From Desarmillaria ectypa (Eukaryota; Basidiomycota; Agaricomycetes; Agaricales; Physalacriaceae), in NCBI GenBank assembly GCA_030407005.1, contig JAUDYN010000007.1, positions 3,038,001 through 3,102,000 of the forward strand: a stretch of DNA of 64,000 nucleotides, given 5' to 3'. Shown piece after piece: positions 47,061-60,140 of this stretch. Position numbers and translations under genes: made by a program. Under the pieces are notes generated by a model. It saw only the letters and a program-made list of their open reading frames with translations, was not told where the DNA came from and ran no database searches. Numbering within the stretch: the stretch's first letter is position 1; every line of letters begins with the position of its first letter.

Positions 47061-48743
47061 TGTTGATAACTATGTGAGACAGTCGCCTTGAGTATATTGA
47101 AAATACAACGAGAGTTGTATTCGACCTACATATATTCCACAATGTGACGGAAAGGATGCCAGTATATATGCCTATGACACCTAGCTAGGATCAGTAGAGC
47201 TAGGATCAATGTCCCGAAATACACGCCCACTGTGCAACAGAGCGAGTTCAATAGTTTCGTTCAATTTCCCACCTTGGAAGTCTGCTAGGTCCGTGAAAGA
47301 ATCTATCCCATTAGACTTTAAGGACATCTGAATGAAGGTATGAGTGAACAGCAAAATCGTTTATGGGGGCAATCGCATACCATCCCCTTTAATTATAAAG
47401 AGCGCATCGCCCGTCAAAAGTTCATCGAGGAATGAAACAAGAACCGCGACTCCGAGGTCATGCTGCCTTGTATAGGCTAGCCAACATCTTTGTTACATAG
47501 TAGCGAGCGATTGAATGGCATGTGTCGGTTATGAGTGGCTCGCAATAAGGAATTTCTTTGGAAACAGTATCCCAATTGAGCACGGACAAAATTGGAAGCT
47601 ATCGAGGGAGAAAGTTGAATCATACAGACTGGCTAAAAGCCGCACCTTTGTTCACTATATCGTGATAGATTAATCAGGGACTAGAAAGATAGCCTGCGCA
47701 CACCGGTTCTTCAAAGGGATGACGAGGTAACTTCCAGCCTACGTTCAAGAGATAATATTGAAGTAGAAAGGGGGGATAGGAGATCGATAATGTTAGGCTT
47801 GGTGTGTGAGTTCTGTAGTGACGTTGAATCCGAATAGGGGTTGAATTTTATGGGCGTCTCGTGGCATGTTCGAAGTTGTAGACTATTTTCAAGACGGGAG
47901 GCAATGCAAACCGGCAGTACCGCAGTACGGGATGTCAAAAAGAAACCACCATCGCGGGTTTGATGATTTTCAACACATAGATACGAGGTTTCTAAGACTG
48001 GATCAGTATCGGCACTGCTACAGATGCCAATGAGCACATCTTACAAGTCCTAGATTTTCCCGCAACTTTACTAGCCTTCGATGATTTTTGAACGTATCGA
48101 TCCTGGTGCACTTTATCATGTCTGCTTCGCCGTTCCTGGCCAGTAATGATGATAAGGCGATCAGATGGATGCAAAAAAAAGTGCAGGTTGTCAAGAACAA
48201 CCATGAAACTGTTCTGCTATTCAGCACAACGGTAGCAGAGGACCAGTATGTGTAAGACCTCAAGTCCATATCACGGCGAGAATAGCATTGGGAGCAGAGA
48301 ACAGAGAGATGTTGCGATATTATTGATTCTTGAGCCGATGCTCTAGCAAACTTCACCTGTCCGGTCAAAGACATTGCCGGCGTACGCACAACGAGAGCGA
48401 TCAAGGACGTCCGCAAGCCATTCAGATCTTCGTAAGCCTGATTTGATGACACCAGCGATATAAATATGCCTAGTGAAAATACATTTCCCGAAATTTGTTC
48501 CAATATACATGGACGCAGTTCGTTGTCGATGCTCCGCTTTGGACTCAGGACTTGATGGTCACGACCACCATGTCCCAGAAAGAAAAACACCCCAGAATCG
48601 TACCGAAATCCAGATCCGTCCAAGCATAAGAGGTGATGGGCAAGAAATCAAGATTCGATTCTCGGATGATGACTGTTCGAGGTCGAGAAAGGATCTGGCC
48701 AAAAAAGGAAGTCATTCTCCGATCACTCTTGCTACCGTACACC
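47061..48743. other. gene-poor stretch upstream of the kinase gene
   Basis: About 1.7 kb. The longest frame is minus 48018-48623 (201 codons), with some hydrophobic segments but no known domain; a further minus frame at 47711-48037 overlaps it. Both could be parts of an unknown or decayed gene. The last 200 bases should contain the promoter of the thymidylate kinase gene. A short (GAT)n run is at about 47013-47030. Confidence 0.35.
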
Positions 48744-49481
48744 ATGGGCCGCGGTGCGTTCATCGTGATTGAAGGCCTCGACAGATCTGGAAAAACGACC
48801 CAGACTGCGGATCTTCGAGAAAAATTGGAGGCTTCCGGGAACGCAGTGAAACTGCACAAATTTCCTGGTAGGCATCTGGTCCGAATTTATGCGTTTCTCT
48901 CGTCGTAACCTTCCCCCTTTCCCTAGACAGGACGACCTCGGTCGGCAAGATGATAGATTCTTATCTTCAGTCCAAATCGGAGCTTGATGATCATGCGATT
49001 CACTTATTATTCTCGGCTAACCGATGGGAGCTTGCGTGAGGAACTTTGACTATAGTTGCACGAGGACTGGGATACGAACTAACCTAGATCTACTATCGAA
49101 GGCCTTCTTGAGTCGGGGACGATAGTGCTATGCGATCGATATGCCTTCTCTGGTATCGCGTTCAGCGCGTCAAAAGGCCTGCCTTATGAGTGGTGTAGAT
49201 CTCCAGATATTGGATTACCAGCACCAGACCTCGTTGTGTTTCTTGATATTACTCCTGAAAAAGCGAGAGAGCGTGGAGGGTATGGTAAGGAGCGGTATGA
49301 AAAAGAGGAAATGCAGCAGATAGTGCGAGAGCAGTATAAAAGAATCGAATCGGAAGATGTCGTTCAATGGGCAACAATTGACGCGGGAAGGGAAAGAGAG
49401 CAGATTGCTGCTGACATTTGGACGCACGTTAAGCCACTGGTTGACGGCATTGATCATGCGATTGCGAAACTTTGGGTTTGA
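48744..49481 (+). CDS. cdc8: thymidylate kinase
   Basis: Exons 48744-48867, 48927-49035 and 49088-49481 give 208 residues, the usual length for eukaryotic dTMP kinase. It phosphorylates dTMP to dTDP with ATP, an essential step of dTTP synthesis. Visible motifs: P-loop 'IEGLDRSGKTTQ' (about residues 9-20), the dTMP-binding 'CDRYAFSGIAFSASKGL' (about 94-110), 'PDLVVFLDITPEKARERGGYG' as the lid region with its Arg, and 'EMQQIVREQYKR'. The start has a strong context (ACACCATGG). The stop lies 124 bp from the stop of the converging ubc6 gene, so their 3' ends may overlap. Nothing is missing from the catalytic set. Confidence 0.95.
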
Positions 49482-49605
49482 GACGCGTAAATATATATTT
49501 GCCATTATACAAAGCTATCCAATGCTGTCCGTGAAATCTTAGGTGGAAGATAAAGATGAAGAATACAGTGAGACAAGAACAAGAATGAGCGTGGCCCTAG
49601 ATTAA

Positions 49606-50892
49606 TTAATCTTTGGAGGATATCTTGGAGACAATAACAGCGAGGGCAATAAGAATACCCCAGCGCCACTTTTGCCAGAACAACTGACTCCATCCACTAG
49701 CCCACCCCACAGCATTAGCAGTCTCGTCGGGTTTACCTATTGAGCCGCGAGGCGCGCTAACAGCTGATACCGTCGGCGCTGTTGGTGTAACCGCCAGAGT
49801 GGGTAAAGGGGTAGGTTTGGGTAAAACTGGTTGGGGAGCTGGTACAGTTGATTGAGGCACCGAAGGGAAGAGAGTCACAGGTGGCTTGATGATGCCTCGT
49901 TCCCGCTCACCCATATTTGGCAAGTCTCGGGGTTGCGGAGTACAATACTGCGATGTCATAGCGATCAGTAAGTGTATCATGATGGCAGTGATGGAAAGTC
50001 TCCATCACGGATGACTTACGTCGGGGAAGGCTTCCTTGAAGCGCGCCTGAGTAAGATTCCAGCCATGACTTCGCTGAGCATAGGTACGCTTGTGGGTATC
50101 AGAAGATGTCACAGAACCAGTTGTCATCTCATCTGATAGCATGAAAGAGAGTAGGCCGGTCAAACTAGGAAAAAAGCGTAAGAAAGAAGTAGGAACAGGT
50201 ATAGCAACACTCGGGAGAGACGATGTCACTCATGAAAATGAATTACGGTGCTCGCTTGCACTTGATGGCCGGAAACAAAGATAAATGATGGCCGAAGAAA
50301 AGGCAAACGCACATTGTCGCTACACTCCAAGCGGGATTCCACTGGTGCGATATGAGCGGCAATAAGGTAAAAGCAAGTGATAGACGCACAGATCCGGGAT
50401 GAAAATCTGACATCGAGAAGCATATCTTCTTGTCGGGATGAAATCGTCCGGAGGGTGTGAGCATCTGGGCCAGCACTTCAGAACGAGATATAGACCGATA
50501 AGAATAGCAGACGCACCTTGATACCGGGAGGCTTAAATGGATACTCTGAAGGAAAGAGCAAGAGGCCATGGTATTCTCCGCCGGCGAAGGGTGAATCGGG
50601 TGGGCCACGCTAGACCAATTCCGTGAGAAGTGCACTACACAGTACAGCAGCGCCACAAACAATAATGTAGTTCCCTGCCAAGAAACGTTAGTTCGGTAAG
50701 GAAGAAGCTGGGTAGCAGGAAGAAGAAGCGCTCACAGGTTAAGATGTTCTTTTCGTCGGGTACCGCCCAAACAAATGGTGGTGGCTCTCTTTGCATGGTC
50801 ACATATTCCTTGGATAGCTGTGGCAAGGGTAAGCGACAGCGTTCGGAAGAAAACGGGAAACGTACGCGCTTGCTGGCAGCTTTGGTGGCCAT
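49606..50892 (-). CDS. ubc6: ubiquitin-conjugating enzyme E2, Ubc6 type
   Basis: Exons 50866-50892, 50736-50817, 50661-50674, 50517-50609, 50390-50464, 50313-50341, 50020-50164 and 49606-49947 give 268 residues. The E2 fold (about residues 5-155) shows '[20 protein letters not shown]', '[20 protein letters not shown]', '[14 protein letters not shown]' and '[19 protein letters not shown]' with the catalytic Cys at residue 87, followed by '[12 protein letters not shown]' and 'TTGSV'. A Pro/Thr/Val-rich linker leads to one C-terminal hydrophobic helix ('[14 protein letters not shown]') of a tail-anchored protein. This is the ER-membrane E2 that works with Doa10-type ligases in ER-associated degradation. 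Exon 3 has only 14 nt. The last coding introns are short except 50165-50312. Confidence 0.95.
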
Positions 50893-52437
50893 TGAGGACT
50901 AGATGGAAAAGGAGAGCGTTACAGTCAGGTTGTGGTTATTTGTAATGAACGCCGTGAGAAAATAATGCCCGTTCTCGCATTCTGTTTTCGGTCAAGGAAA
51001 CGGCCGTCCCGTTTCGGCCCCGAAACCGGAGGCCCAAGAATATCTACGGGTTCCGCGAAGACGGCCTCCAGAGCCGCAAAGAGGCCTGCTATTTCTCTTT
51101 TTTCTAACGCGGTTCATTGGAGGCAATCTTCAAAGCAACATTTCGGACAAATATCATTGCATTGTGGCGTTGTTGCCATGCGGCCCATCAACACCTGGAT
51201 CCTATGTAAGCGATAATGACTCTGATACCCCTCTGCTGTAATGATTGTGGTTAACGAGTCACTCATCTAGCCATATAAAAACTGGGTGGCGAATAATCAC
51301 ATAACTTACAACCCTAGGAAGAAGCAGAGGACGTCGATTCAATGGAACCCGGCGAGTTCCAGAAAAACACGCCTCACTTCATGAAGTACGGGATATGCGT
51401 TACAGCGGACCATTGTACCCGACGGGGAGCTGTGGTAGTGATACTTATCCTATGAAACTTTCTAGATGCTGATGCCGAAGAAGTCGGCGAGAAAAAGAAC
51501 AGCAACGAGAACCCTCATAAAGAGCTTTAGTGGCTATATGATCAATGGAAAATTGGAATTACGACATGCCAGCAGTTTGCGAACCTTGAACATTTGTTTA
51601 ACCTTTAGGCTCGATCAAGCCTTTGGTTGATGTGTCAGTCCGCCAGCTAAATGGTAAGACATTCAACAAGAAGAGTACCTGACACGAGACCACATACACT
51701 GACCAAAAGGATTCGCCAATTCTGTTGACGATGCTTGCGAACTTCAGAGCATTTGCAAGGTGTGGAGAGGAGCTACAGTGGTGATATCCCTGATGATATT
51801 CAACAGAATCATGGATCCACTAGGGTCCCGCCAAGCTTCCCCAGATCTCGCTGCCGAAGTAGCTGTCAGGGGAAAGGGCGCCGCGGGGGCGGGAGGTTTG
51901 GCCTCGCTTGCGACAGCTAGGCAGATTGGTCCAACACTACTGACCCATACCTGGAAACACCTTGGGGCCAGCGTTTGAGAACAATTATAGGTTGAAAACA
52001 GTTTCATTGATCTCGACGGAGAACTGGAAGGAATGGCGTGCCGTTTAGCTGACGGTATGTAATGTTGGAAGCGTCGGCTCACCAATAATCCTAGATTCTG
52101 CATGTAGTAGTGGTGAGGCATCATATTCCTGTCAATGCGTCAATGAGGCGCGGAAGATGTGTGACAGCTTCACGAAGCGACGAGGGTCAAAAGCTAGGGT
52201 TCATCAAGTTATGCACTGGTGGCGCCTTGGAGTTGGAAAATATTCTTAAACCTTTTCAGGGGGCAGAAGTGGTGGTTAAGTCGGATTCTTTGACAACCAC
52301 AACAATACAAACTGAACGTTCGACCTTAGGTGCCAACACGAAGAGCAAAAAGTGATAGCATTGTTTGGTCCCAAGCGAAGTGAAGCAACCTATTGATGCA
52401 TAAGCAAGTGAAGACAAGAAATGGCAGAGTACACACA
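50893..52437. other. gene-poor stretch between ubc6 and cwc27
   Basis: About 1.5 kb. Coding-like scraps lie on the plus strand: an ATG at about 51342 opening 'MEPGEFQKNTPHFMKYGICV', a segment near 51480-51600 that reads through one TAG ('ENPHKEL' then 'WLYDQWKIGITTCQQFANLE'), and 51760-51978. They suggest remains of one decayed gene or element, not identified. No intact gene is seen. Confidence 0.35.
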
Positions 52438-54425
52438 TTATCGTCTCCTCCCTCCACGCCCTCCTTTCGCCTTCATAGCTCTCTTCCTCTCCCGTTCCTC
52501 TTCTTTCGCCCGGGCATTCCGTTGCCGTGGATCAATGACCTCGTAATCCCGCTCTGCCTTCCTACTCTCCTCGCCATCGTCCTTCGGGAAATGCAGCGCG
52601 TGTCCCAAAAATCCACGATCGTCGTCAATTTCCATGCCAGGGTCATCCTCAATGGGCGCTGGGACGCTCTCCCCATTCGACTCCGCGGCATCGTCCAGAG
52701 GTTCTGACTCCTCCTCCAGCATTGTACTCTGCAGCTTACCACGGAACGAATCCAAGGCAGTAAGGATATCTCCTTCGTCCCGCCGTTTGCCCTTCTTGTG
52801 TAAACCACGACCTTTAGAGTACTTAGATAGCTCTTCCTCGAGAAACGACTTCTTGGTGCGTTTCGCTGAACGCTCATCATCGCTGTCGTTGCCTTCACGC
52901 CGCTTCGTGAGTGTCCGGATTTCTGCTTCCATCTTCTCAATCTCGGCTTTGCGGGCGTTCTCTCCGGCAGCCTGCCCTTGAGCGTGTTGTTCCCGGATCT
53001 TGGTTAAATCGGAGGCATCTTTCTTCTTGCTGGCCTGAAACTTTGTAAGATGGCTATGACTTTGAACGGCGTGCAACGTACTTTCGGTTCTGCTGTCTCC
53101 TCAGGTGCTTTCGCACTTATCTTTGGAGGGTTGCTCACGAAGTCAGGAATCGATACTGAAGGCTGAGGATCCTCCGTCACTGCATTCTCCGGTTAGGTGG
53201 ATGATACGCTAAGGAATGCGAACATACAATCCGGTCGGGCAATCCCTTTCTTTTTGAATGGGACGACTTCCTCTTCAGCATTATCGTCGTCAAAACTCAG
53301 TAGTTTGACGTTCCTACGAATTAAGTTCAGAAGAAGGAAGGAATGAGACCAGAAAACCAGACTTTTTTGCTCCCTTACGTCGCTCTATTTCTTCCCTCTC
53401 ACGCTGTGCTTGCTCTCTTGCGCGAGCCTGAGCGCGTCTCTCCTCTGCTGTAATTCGAGGGACGATATCTTCAAAAGGATTGTCGACTATGCGGATGCCT
53501 TTGATTTTGGGTGGACTAGTAATGATGAGGGAAGAAGACGACAAATAACCATGCTACTCACTATAGCGGTCTCCCATCGCCATCGAGCTCTAAAAGTGGT
53601 GTAAACACCTAGCAACACACATGGAAGTAGGCCATACCCATTTCGCCTATTTTCATGACATCTGCGAGCCCGTGGGTCAGGGTGAATGCTTGCTACAGTA
53701 TTTCAGCGCTCACTATATACTGTGTCCCCGACGAGTCGTCCGAACAACGTATGTTTTCCATGTAATTCATCCGCTCTGTCTATTGCACGTTCAGTGATAG
53801 AGCGATAAAGACACACCAAACTCACCAAGAGTGATTATAAACTGCGAATCATTCGAGTTCTTCCTCCCGTTGTTGGCCATGGCCACGAGCCCACGATGAG
53901 CGAACCGTAGCCGTGGATGAATCTCATCCTCGAAGACGTCTGGAGCGGGAAGGCAGTGAGACTTTTGCCAACGCAGCAACTTCCATAGGGCGTACCGCCG
54001 TATATTGACTCTCCACCACCACCGGTACCGGTTTTATCACCAGTCTGCACCAAGAACCCGGGTACTACGCTGGAAACAGGTCATGTCAAAACGTACCACA
54101 GGTAAAGATGACAGGGCTGCCGCACCGGTGAAATATTACCCCGTCATAGTATCCTGTGCAAAGAACGATATTATGCCACGGGTCCGCGGACTACAGAGAA
54201 CTCACAGACCCTCCATAGCCAGCGTCAAAAAGTTGCGGCACGTCTTGGGAGTTTCCTTGCACAGATTGTTCAGTTCAAGGTAATGAATCAGTAATCTCAA
54301 ATAAATACCTTGGACCATAGTTCGATGTCAATTTCGCCGACAGTGGTGTCAATGATAACGCGTCCTTTGGTAGGTAATGCCATGGAAGGGAGTGAAGGAG
54401 ATCGGGTTGTGCCGAACCTAGCCAT
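52438..54425 (-). CDS. cwc27: cyclophilin-type peptidyl-prolyl isomerase Cwc27
   Basis: Exons 54309-54425, 54210-54255, 54126-54153, 53996-54069, 53826-53939, 53714-53779, 53638-53661, 53562-53589, 53363-53515, 53228-53313, 53082-53179 and 52438-53034 give 476 residues. The cyclophilin domain (about 20-190) reads 'TTVGEIDIELWSKETPKTCR', 'DGVIFHRVVPGFLVQTGDKTG', 'TGGGGESIYGDVFEDEIHPR', 'LVAMANNGRKNSNDSQFIIT' and 'HTLFGRLVGDTVYNVMKIGE'. The usual Trp near the end of the active site is replaced by Glu-containing sequence as in other Cwc27 proteins, which are poor or inactive isomerases. The C-terminal half is highly charged and coiled, ending Gly/Arg-rich. Cwc27 is a component of the activated spliceosome (Bact stage). 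One intron (53314-53362) uses a weak GTCTGG donor. The gene starts 90 bp from msh2 and points away from it. Confidence 0.93.
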
Positions 54426-54515
54426 ATTGGGCTGTGATGCAGATCACATGATGTGACTTTCTACGCGTTACAACGAGGACGCGCTTCCTTCGTCTTTTCT
54501 TTCACCACATTCACC
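54426..54515. promoter_or_regulatory. shared divergent promoter of cwc27 and msh2
   Basis: Only 90 bp separate the two start codons, so both 5' untranslated regions and core promoters must overlap here or reach into the coding parts. The stretch is CT-rich toward msh2 (TTTCTTTCACC before the ATG). No TATA box is evident. Confidence 0.6.
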
Positions 54516-57500
54516 ATGTATGGGAAGGACAAGGATGACGACGCGAATGGTACTCATTTTGTTCTATTATGCGTACCCTCTCCCTAACTCTCGCTAGATA
54601 ATGACCCCGGTTTCGTTACATTTTTCGGCAAGCTGCCTCCAAAATCCCCAGAGACTGGGACCTTGCGACTGTTCCACCGGACGGCGCCTGATGAGTTCTA
54701 CTCTGCTTATGGACCAGACGCGCTCTATGCAGCCACGAACGTCTTTCATACCAACTCGGTGATCAAATACCTCGGGGCTGGAGGACGAACAGTCGGCCTT
54801 CCCTATGTCTCTCTCAAAGTCAGCATAGCCCAAATGCTGCTCAGGGAAGCCCTCACGACCAGGCAACTCCGTGTTGAGATATGGGAACCGGAAAGTCAAG
54901 GGAAGAAGTGCTCCAAGTACAGACTAGAGAAGGAGGTGCGTGCGCGGGCTCGACCATTTCTTTTGGAGAGAAGTGTCCTAACAGATACCACAGGCATCTC
55001 CTGGGAATCTCCAGGCAGTGGAGGATCTGCTTTTTGTTTCGTCTGATTTACTCTCAGCGCCCATTGTCATGGCCATCAAGGTTAGTACTACTTCGGCGGC
55101 TGGAGGAGGCAAAGACAAAGTCAAGTCTGTCGGCATTGCATTCGCAGACACGAGTATACGCCAGTTGGGTGTAGCGGACTTTGTGGATAATGATCTATTC
55201 TCAAATACTGAAGTACGATTCCTTCTGTCATGGTGGTATCCAGGTGTTCATTGGCTTATAGTCACTTATCATCCAACTCTCCGTCAAGGAGGCCATCCTT
55301 CCGACAGGAACTTCCTCAGGAAATACGGATCGGGACCTTGACCTTAACAAACTAAAAGCTGTCCTTGATCGCTGCGGTGTAGTGATCACTGAGCGAAAAC
55401 CTAGTAGGATCACTGCGTTCTTTTGCTTCACACATGCTAATTATGGTATGCAGGCGAGTTTATGGCCAAAAACATAGCCGACGATCTACCACGTCTTTTG
55501 TCAAAGACTCCATCACCGGCAATTGGATCTGCTGACGCATCAGCTTCTATTCGTATGTCTGCAAGTTATAGCACAATTATGTTAGCTGACAATAAGTTAG
55601 CCCAACTTTCGCTTCCTGTTGCACCGGCTGCGCTCTCTGCATTGATAGCATATCTCTCGCTCCTCGCAGATCCGACTAATCACGAAGCATATACCATCCG
55701 GACCCATGATTTGTCTCAGTATATGAAACTTGATGCAAGTGCGCTGCGCGCACTGAACTTGACAGAAGCTCCCGGAAACGCTGTGAGTTTCAGCCCTTGT
55801 GTGTTGACACTCGCATTAACTTCGGATGTAGGGCACGACAACACGTAATACGACCCTTCTCGGTCTTCTCAACAAATGCAAAACGGCTCAAGGCACGCGT
55901 CTTCTTGCTACGTGGCTCAAACAGCCATTAGTCAATCTCCACGAGATTCGTATGTTCGTTAGCACCACATCTGTCCCATAAAATGAACCGTGGTCAACAG
56001 GGAGACGCCAAAACTTGGTGGAGATATTTGTCGATGACTCAAACTCGCGTCGGAGTCTTCAGGTTAGAATATTTGCTTAAATGAGTCGATTCATTCTGAA
56101 TTGATGTTACAGGACGACTACATGAAAGTGATGCCCGATTTGCACCGACTGTCGAAACGATTTCAGAAGTCCCTAGCGTCCCTCGAAGATGTCGTTCGCG
56201 TGTATCAAGTTGTCTTGAAGGTAAATGCATTTTTGCATGCGGTGTGATTTAGAGCTGAATGAACGACTGCAGCTCCCTGGCATGATTGAAACACTGAGCA
56301 ATGTTCAAACCAAAGAGGAGCACACGTCTTTAATAGATGAGGCTTACCTCACCGCTTTGCGTGTAAGGCGGTTGGCGTCTAATCCACGACTAGTGTTAAC
56401 GTTCTTTCAGGAACACGAGGCTAACCTTTCAAAATATAGCGAGATGGTGGAACAGACGCTCGACTTGGATCAGCTCGACCATCATAGCTATGTCATCAAG
56501 CCAGACTTCGATCCGAGATTGAAAGAGTTCGCTGACGAGCTGGGCAAGGTTTGCCTCTGTTTCTGCAATCATGCGACCGTACCTTCAATGACTCTTCTTC
56601 AGATTCGAGACGGCCTAGATGAAGAGCACCAATCCGTCGGGGACGATCTCAACATGGAGCTAGACAAGAAACTTCACCTAGAGAATAGTCAAGTGTACGG
56701 ATATTGTTTTCGTCTAACAAAAAACGTTCATAGTTATCATCCAGTCATTTTCTACTTCAGCTGACATGGGATAATAGGATGCGAAGGGCCTGTCAACAAA
56801 GAAGTATATCGAGCTAGGAACTAATAAAAGCGGTGTTTACTTCACCACGAAGACGTTAAAAAATCTCGCGGAAGATTTCAAGGACATCTCAGACAAGTAC
56901 ACCCGGACCCAGAGTGGTTTAGTCAAAGAAGTCGTTAACATAGCATGTAAGTACAGCCATCTTGCTTTTTCTCTGCATCCCCTTATGCCCCTGGATGTAG
57001 GCACTTACACTCCAGTCCTGGAGTCACTGGATAATATCATTGCGCATCTCGACGTAATTCTGAGGTGCGTCCGCGCGATATTAAGCTTGGACAAACAGCT
57101 CATTTATATTAAAGTTTCGCCCATGTGTCTGTTAATGCTCCTGAACCTTACGTCAAGCCGACAGTCTTCGAAATGGGTACGTCAACTATTTCCCTCTCCA
57201 TGTATCCTCAGCTTATTCGATGTCATAGGTGCCGGAAGCCTAGTCCTCAAAGATGCTCGGCATCCCTGTCTTGAAGTTCAAGACGACGTTCATTTCATCG
57301 CAAATGATATTGAGATGATCAAAGGTGTGCCGTTTCCCTTTCGCTCGTATGTATCGTCTCACATCACCTTCAGGCGAAAGCGAGTTCCAAATTATCAGTA
57401 AGCGTCTATCCTTTTCTACGTTGATCATCTTGCTCAAGGGCCTGTAGCCGGTCCTAACATGGGTGGAAAATCAACGTACATTCGACAAGTTCGTTTTCTT

Positions 57501-58643
57501 GCCTTCCCTTTTTTGAACTAAAGCCTAAAGACATATCGTCAGACGGGTATGATTGCTCTTATGGCCCAGACAGGGTGCTTTGTGCCTTGTTCCGAAGCAA
57601 AACTCCCTGTCTTTGACTCTGTGTTATGCCGTGTGGGAGCAGGGGACAGTCAACTGAAGGGCGTCTCCACTTTCATGGCGGAAATGTTGGAAACGGCAAT
57701 CATTCTGCGTGTAAGTGGAGTCTCGATATATGTTGTGCATGCAGGTTCACCTAAGTTTAGTCGGCGACTACGAACTCTCTTATCATCATCGATGAACTTG
57801 GACGAGGTAGGACATTTCTGATACCTTTAATATGAATATTCACCTGTAGTAGGCACCTCGACCTATGATGGATTTGGCTTAGCTTGGGCGATCTCAGAGT
57901 AAGCCTGCTTATTTGCTGGGTTCTTCTTGCTGATGTCAAACGTTAGGCACATTGCTTCCAAGATACACGCCTTCTGCCTTTTCGCAACACATTTCCATGA
58001 GCTAACTGCACTAGACCAGCAAATTCCCCATGTAAAAAACCTACATGTAGTGGCCCATGTTGCTGATACTCCAGACGAGAATCAGCGACGTGATATAACC
58101 TTACTTTACAAGGTCGAGCCGGGTCAGTACCTTTGTTCAAGCGAAATCTCCTACTCATCGAAAATGTTTCACGTAGGTATTTCTGACCAGAGTTTTGGTA
58201 TACACGTCGCCGAGTTGGCCAATTTTCCCGAAAGTGTTGTCAAGGTATGCTTTCATTCTTATGCCTATCAACAGGCACCAGACTCAAAGATCTGTCAACC
58301 AAGCTCGCACGTCGGAAGGCAGAGGAACTGGAAGATTTTGGTAGTGGTCAGCATCCTTTTGTTTTCGTTCAAGAACGGGACCCTGATACCATTTTCTCTA
58401 GGGGATGATTCAACCGACAATGACATGCCTGTCGAAGTGACAAATGAAGGGATTGCCATTGTCGAGGAACTACTTTCCACTTGGGCTGCATCGCAGGCGC
58501 AAGATGATGATGACGTCGTTATGGAAGGTATCGATGGCGTCTCTCCGGAAGTCCAACTAGAAGAGCTAAAGCGATGCTTCGATAACTTCAAGCCAAAAAT
58601 AGAGGGCAACGCCTGGCTTCAATCTTTGCTTGCGACGCTCTAG
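54516..58643 (+). CDS. msh2: DNA mismatch repair protein Msh2, 25 exons
   Basis: Exons: 54516-54549, 54598-54935, 54994-55212, 55262-55403, 55454-55552, 55601-55782, 55832-55949, 56001-56062, 56113-56220, 56273-56362, 56411-56548, 56603-56725, 56778-56946, 57001-57064, 57115-57176, 57229-57324, 57374-57397, 57448-57488, 57543-57710, 57761-57806, 57853-57898, 57947-58122, 58177-58244, 58304-58340, 58402-58643; 963 residues, the normal Msh2 length. Domains run mismatch-binding, connector, lever/clamp, ATPase. Walker A '[13 protein letters not shown]' is near residue 690, '[20 protein letters not shown]' carries the signature loop, Walker B is '[15 protein letters not shown]', and '[11 protein letters not shown]' is the His switch. 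Msh2 pairs with Msh6 or Msh3 to recognise mismatches in the nucleus. The first residues lack the MutS Phe-x-Glu motif, as expected for Msh2. At the donor-acceptor pair before 57853 two tandem TAG acceptors occur; only the second keeps frame. Confidence 0.97.
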
Positions 58644-59929
58644 TCCTTCATTTCGCTCTGGGTACTTGTTAATTTGTAACATTGAATGAATAGCTTGCTT
58701 TGTCGTTTGTATATAATGCTAGTCGAGATTTGATGATAAATGAACTGTTCTCTCTGATAAGGACAGCAAAGTCAAAGCTTAGCGATAGGCCATGTGTTAC
58801 AGTCTACTTCATAAACTGCAACGACTATGTTATCTCCTTCTACCTCTTGACCCTGGTTCCTCTCATAGTAATACATATTCGTCCTGGTCAAGCTTCAATA
58901 ACAGTTGACTTAGTCGTCAACATCTACTAGCCTTCGGGTCACTTACAGTGATTATTCAGCCATGTTCGAGTTTTTCATCACCCTGAATTCGGCCCCAATC
59001 CAAACAAAAATATCCGGTCCAAATGTGATTATACTGATGCTATGATATCGTTCATGGTCGAAGCGTCCGTTGATGAAAATAAGACAATAAGGAAATGCAT
59101 GTGACAGGGGCGCGAGCCAACATATTCGTTTGGAGTCCTGCCATCCGATTGAGAGCCCTTTCACGTCCGAAAACTCTGGTCCTAGAATGCTGACGGCTAC
59201 CGGTGAGCGACTCGGTGTCAACGAGAGAAAGGACAAAGGTCTCACTCATGGGGTATACGTGCTATCATGTCACAACGCATCCCCCGTCCGTGGTACACAA
59301 CTCAGATGCTTCATTCTGCGGAGTGTGATCCGGGGCTAGCCCGAGCACGTCAAGGACGAACTCGACAAAGTTGTCCATGAATATTAATGAGGATGTTCGT
59401 AGAAGATTATGAGCGCAGACCAGTGCAGCTGTGATGTAAGGAGTAGGTGAAGACACCGAGAATAGTTCATAGCAGCTTCTTATACGTGGACATTGCGCGG
59501 CCGGTCTTATTGTTTCATTGCAAGGTGCAACCGCACTTTTTTGGCGTAGACAATAAGACACTGATACGCTTTGAGGCATGTCGCTTCGGATACAGTTGCC
59601 ACTGGTCGGATGCGGATCAGTGCGCTTTGCATAGTTTATTCCAACATGTACAGATGGGTAATACATTGTGATCTTAGCGACGACTATGACATCTTCTCTT
59701 CTCGTTGCATGCCGCAAGGCCGATGGAGTAGCATCAAACGGCCATTACTTACGGCGCGCACCTTACATACAGGATGATGTTATTGTTCTGAGAGGCAGTC
59801 CGCACACTGGTGGCTCCACGTATTTATTCGTACTAAGCACCGGCAAGAAAGTAGAACTGATTGAATCTGAACTCGGACTACGAACAGGACTAGTTCCGGA
59901 TCATGTTGGTTATATTCTTCTCTATGGGG

Positions 59930-60140
59930 CTTTACTAGTAACAGTGTGTTGTAGCGGTAGCATGCCCGACGTCAACAGGGGAAACAGGAGGTAAAGACGG
60001 TACTGCTGATAGAGCCCAAACACCAACCGCATATCTCTGATAAAGGGTAGATCCAGTCGGAAGGGGTATATGCATGTACAGGATAAATGATAGGCTGTGA
60101 TGAGTGGCTTGAACGTCACACGGAGAAAAGATACCGCGAC
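59930..60140 (-). repeat. diverged duplicate, copy 1
   Basis: Aligns with 63740-64000: shared blocks include TTGAACGTCACACGGAG (60110-60126 against about 63970-63986), the preceding ATAGGCTG, GGGGTAT, and a CCCGACGT block near 59969 against about 63748. In the minus frame copy 1 reads 'VGVWALSAVPSLPPV' and copy 2 'VVWTLSCLW', which suggests a duplicated, now decayed membrane-protein gene. Confidence 0.45.

Noticed and set aside
48018..48623. Minus-strand frame of 201 codons upstream of the thymidylate kinase gene
   Set aside because: No recognisable domain, uneven composition, and it overlaps another frame; it cannot be separated from chance or decay without transcripts.
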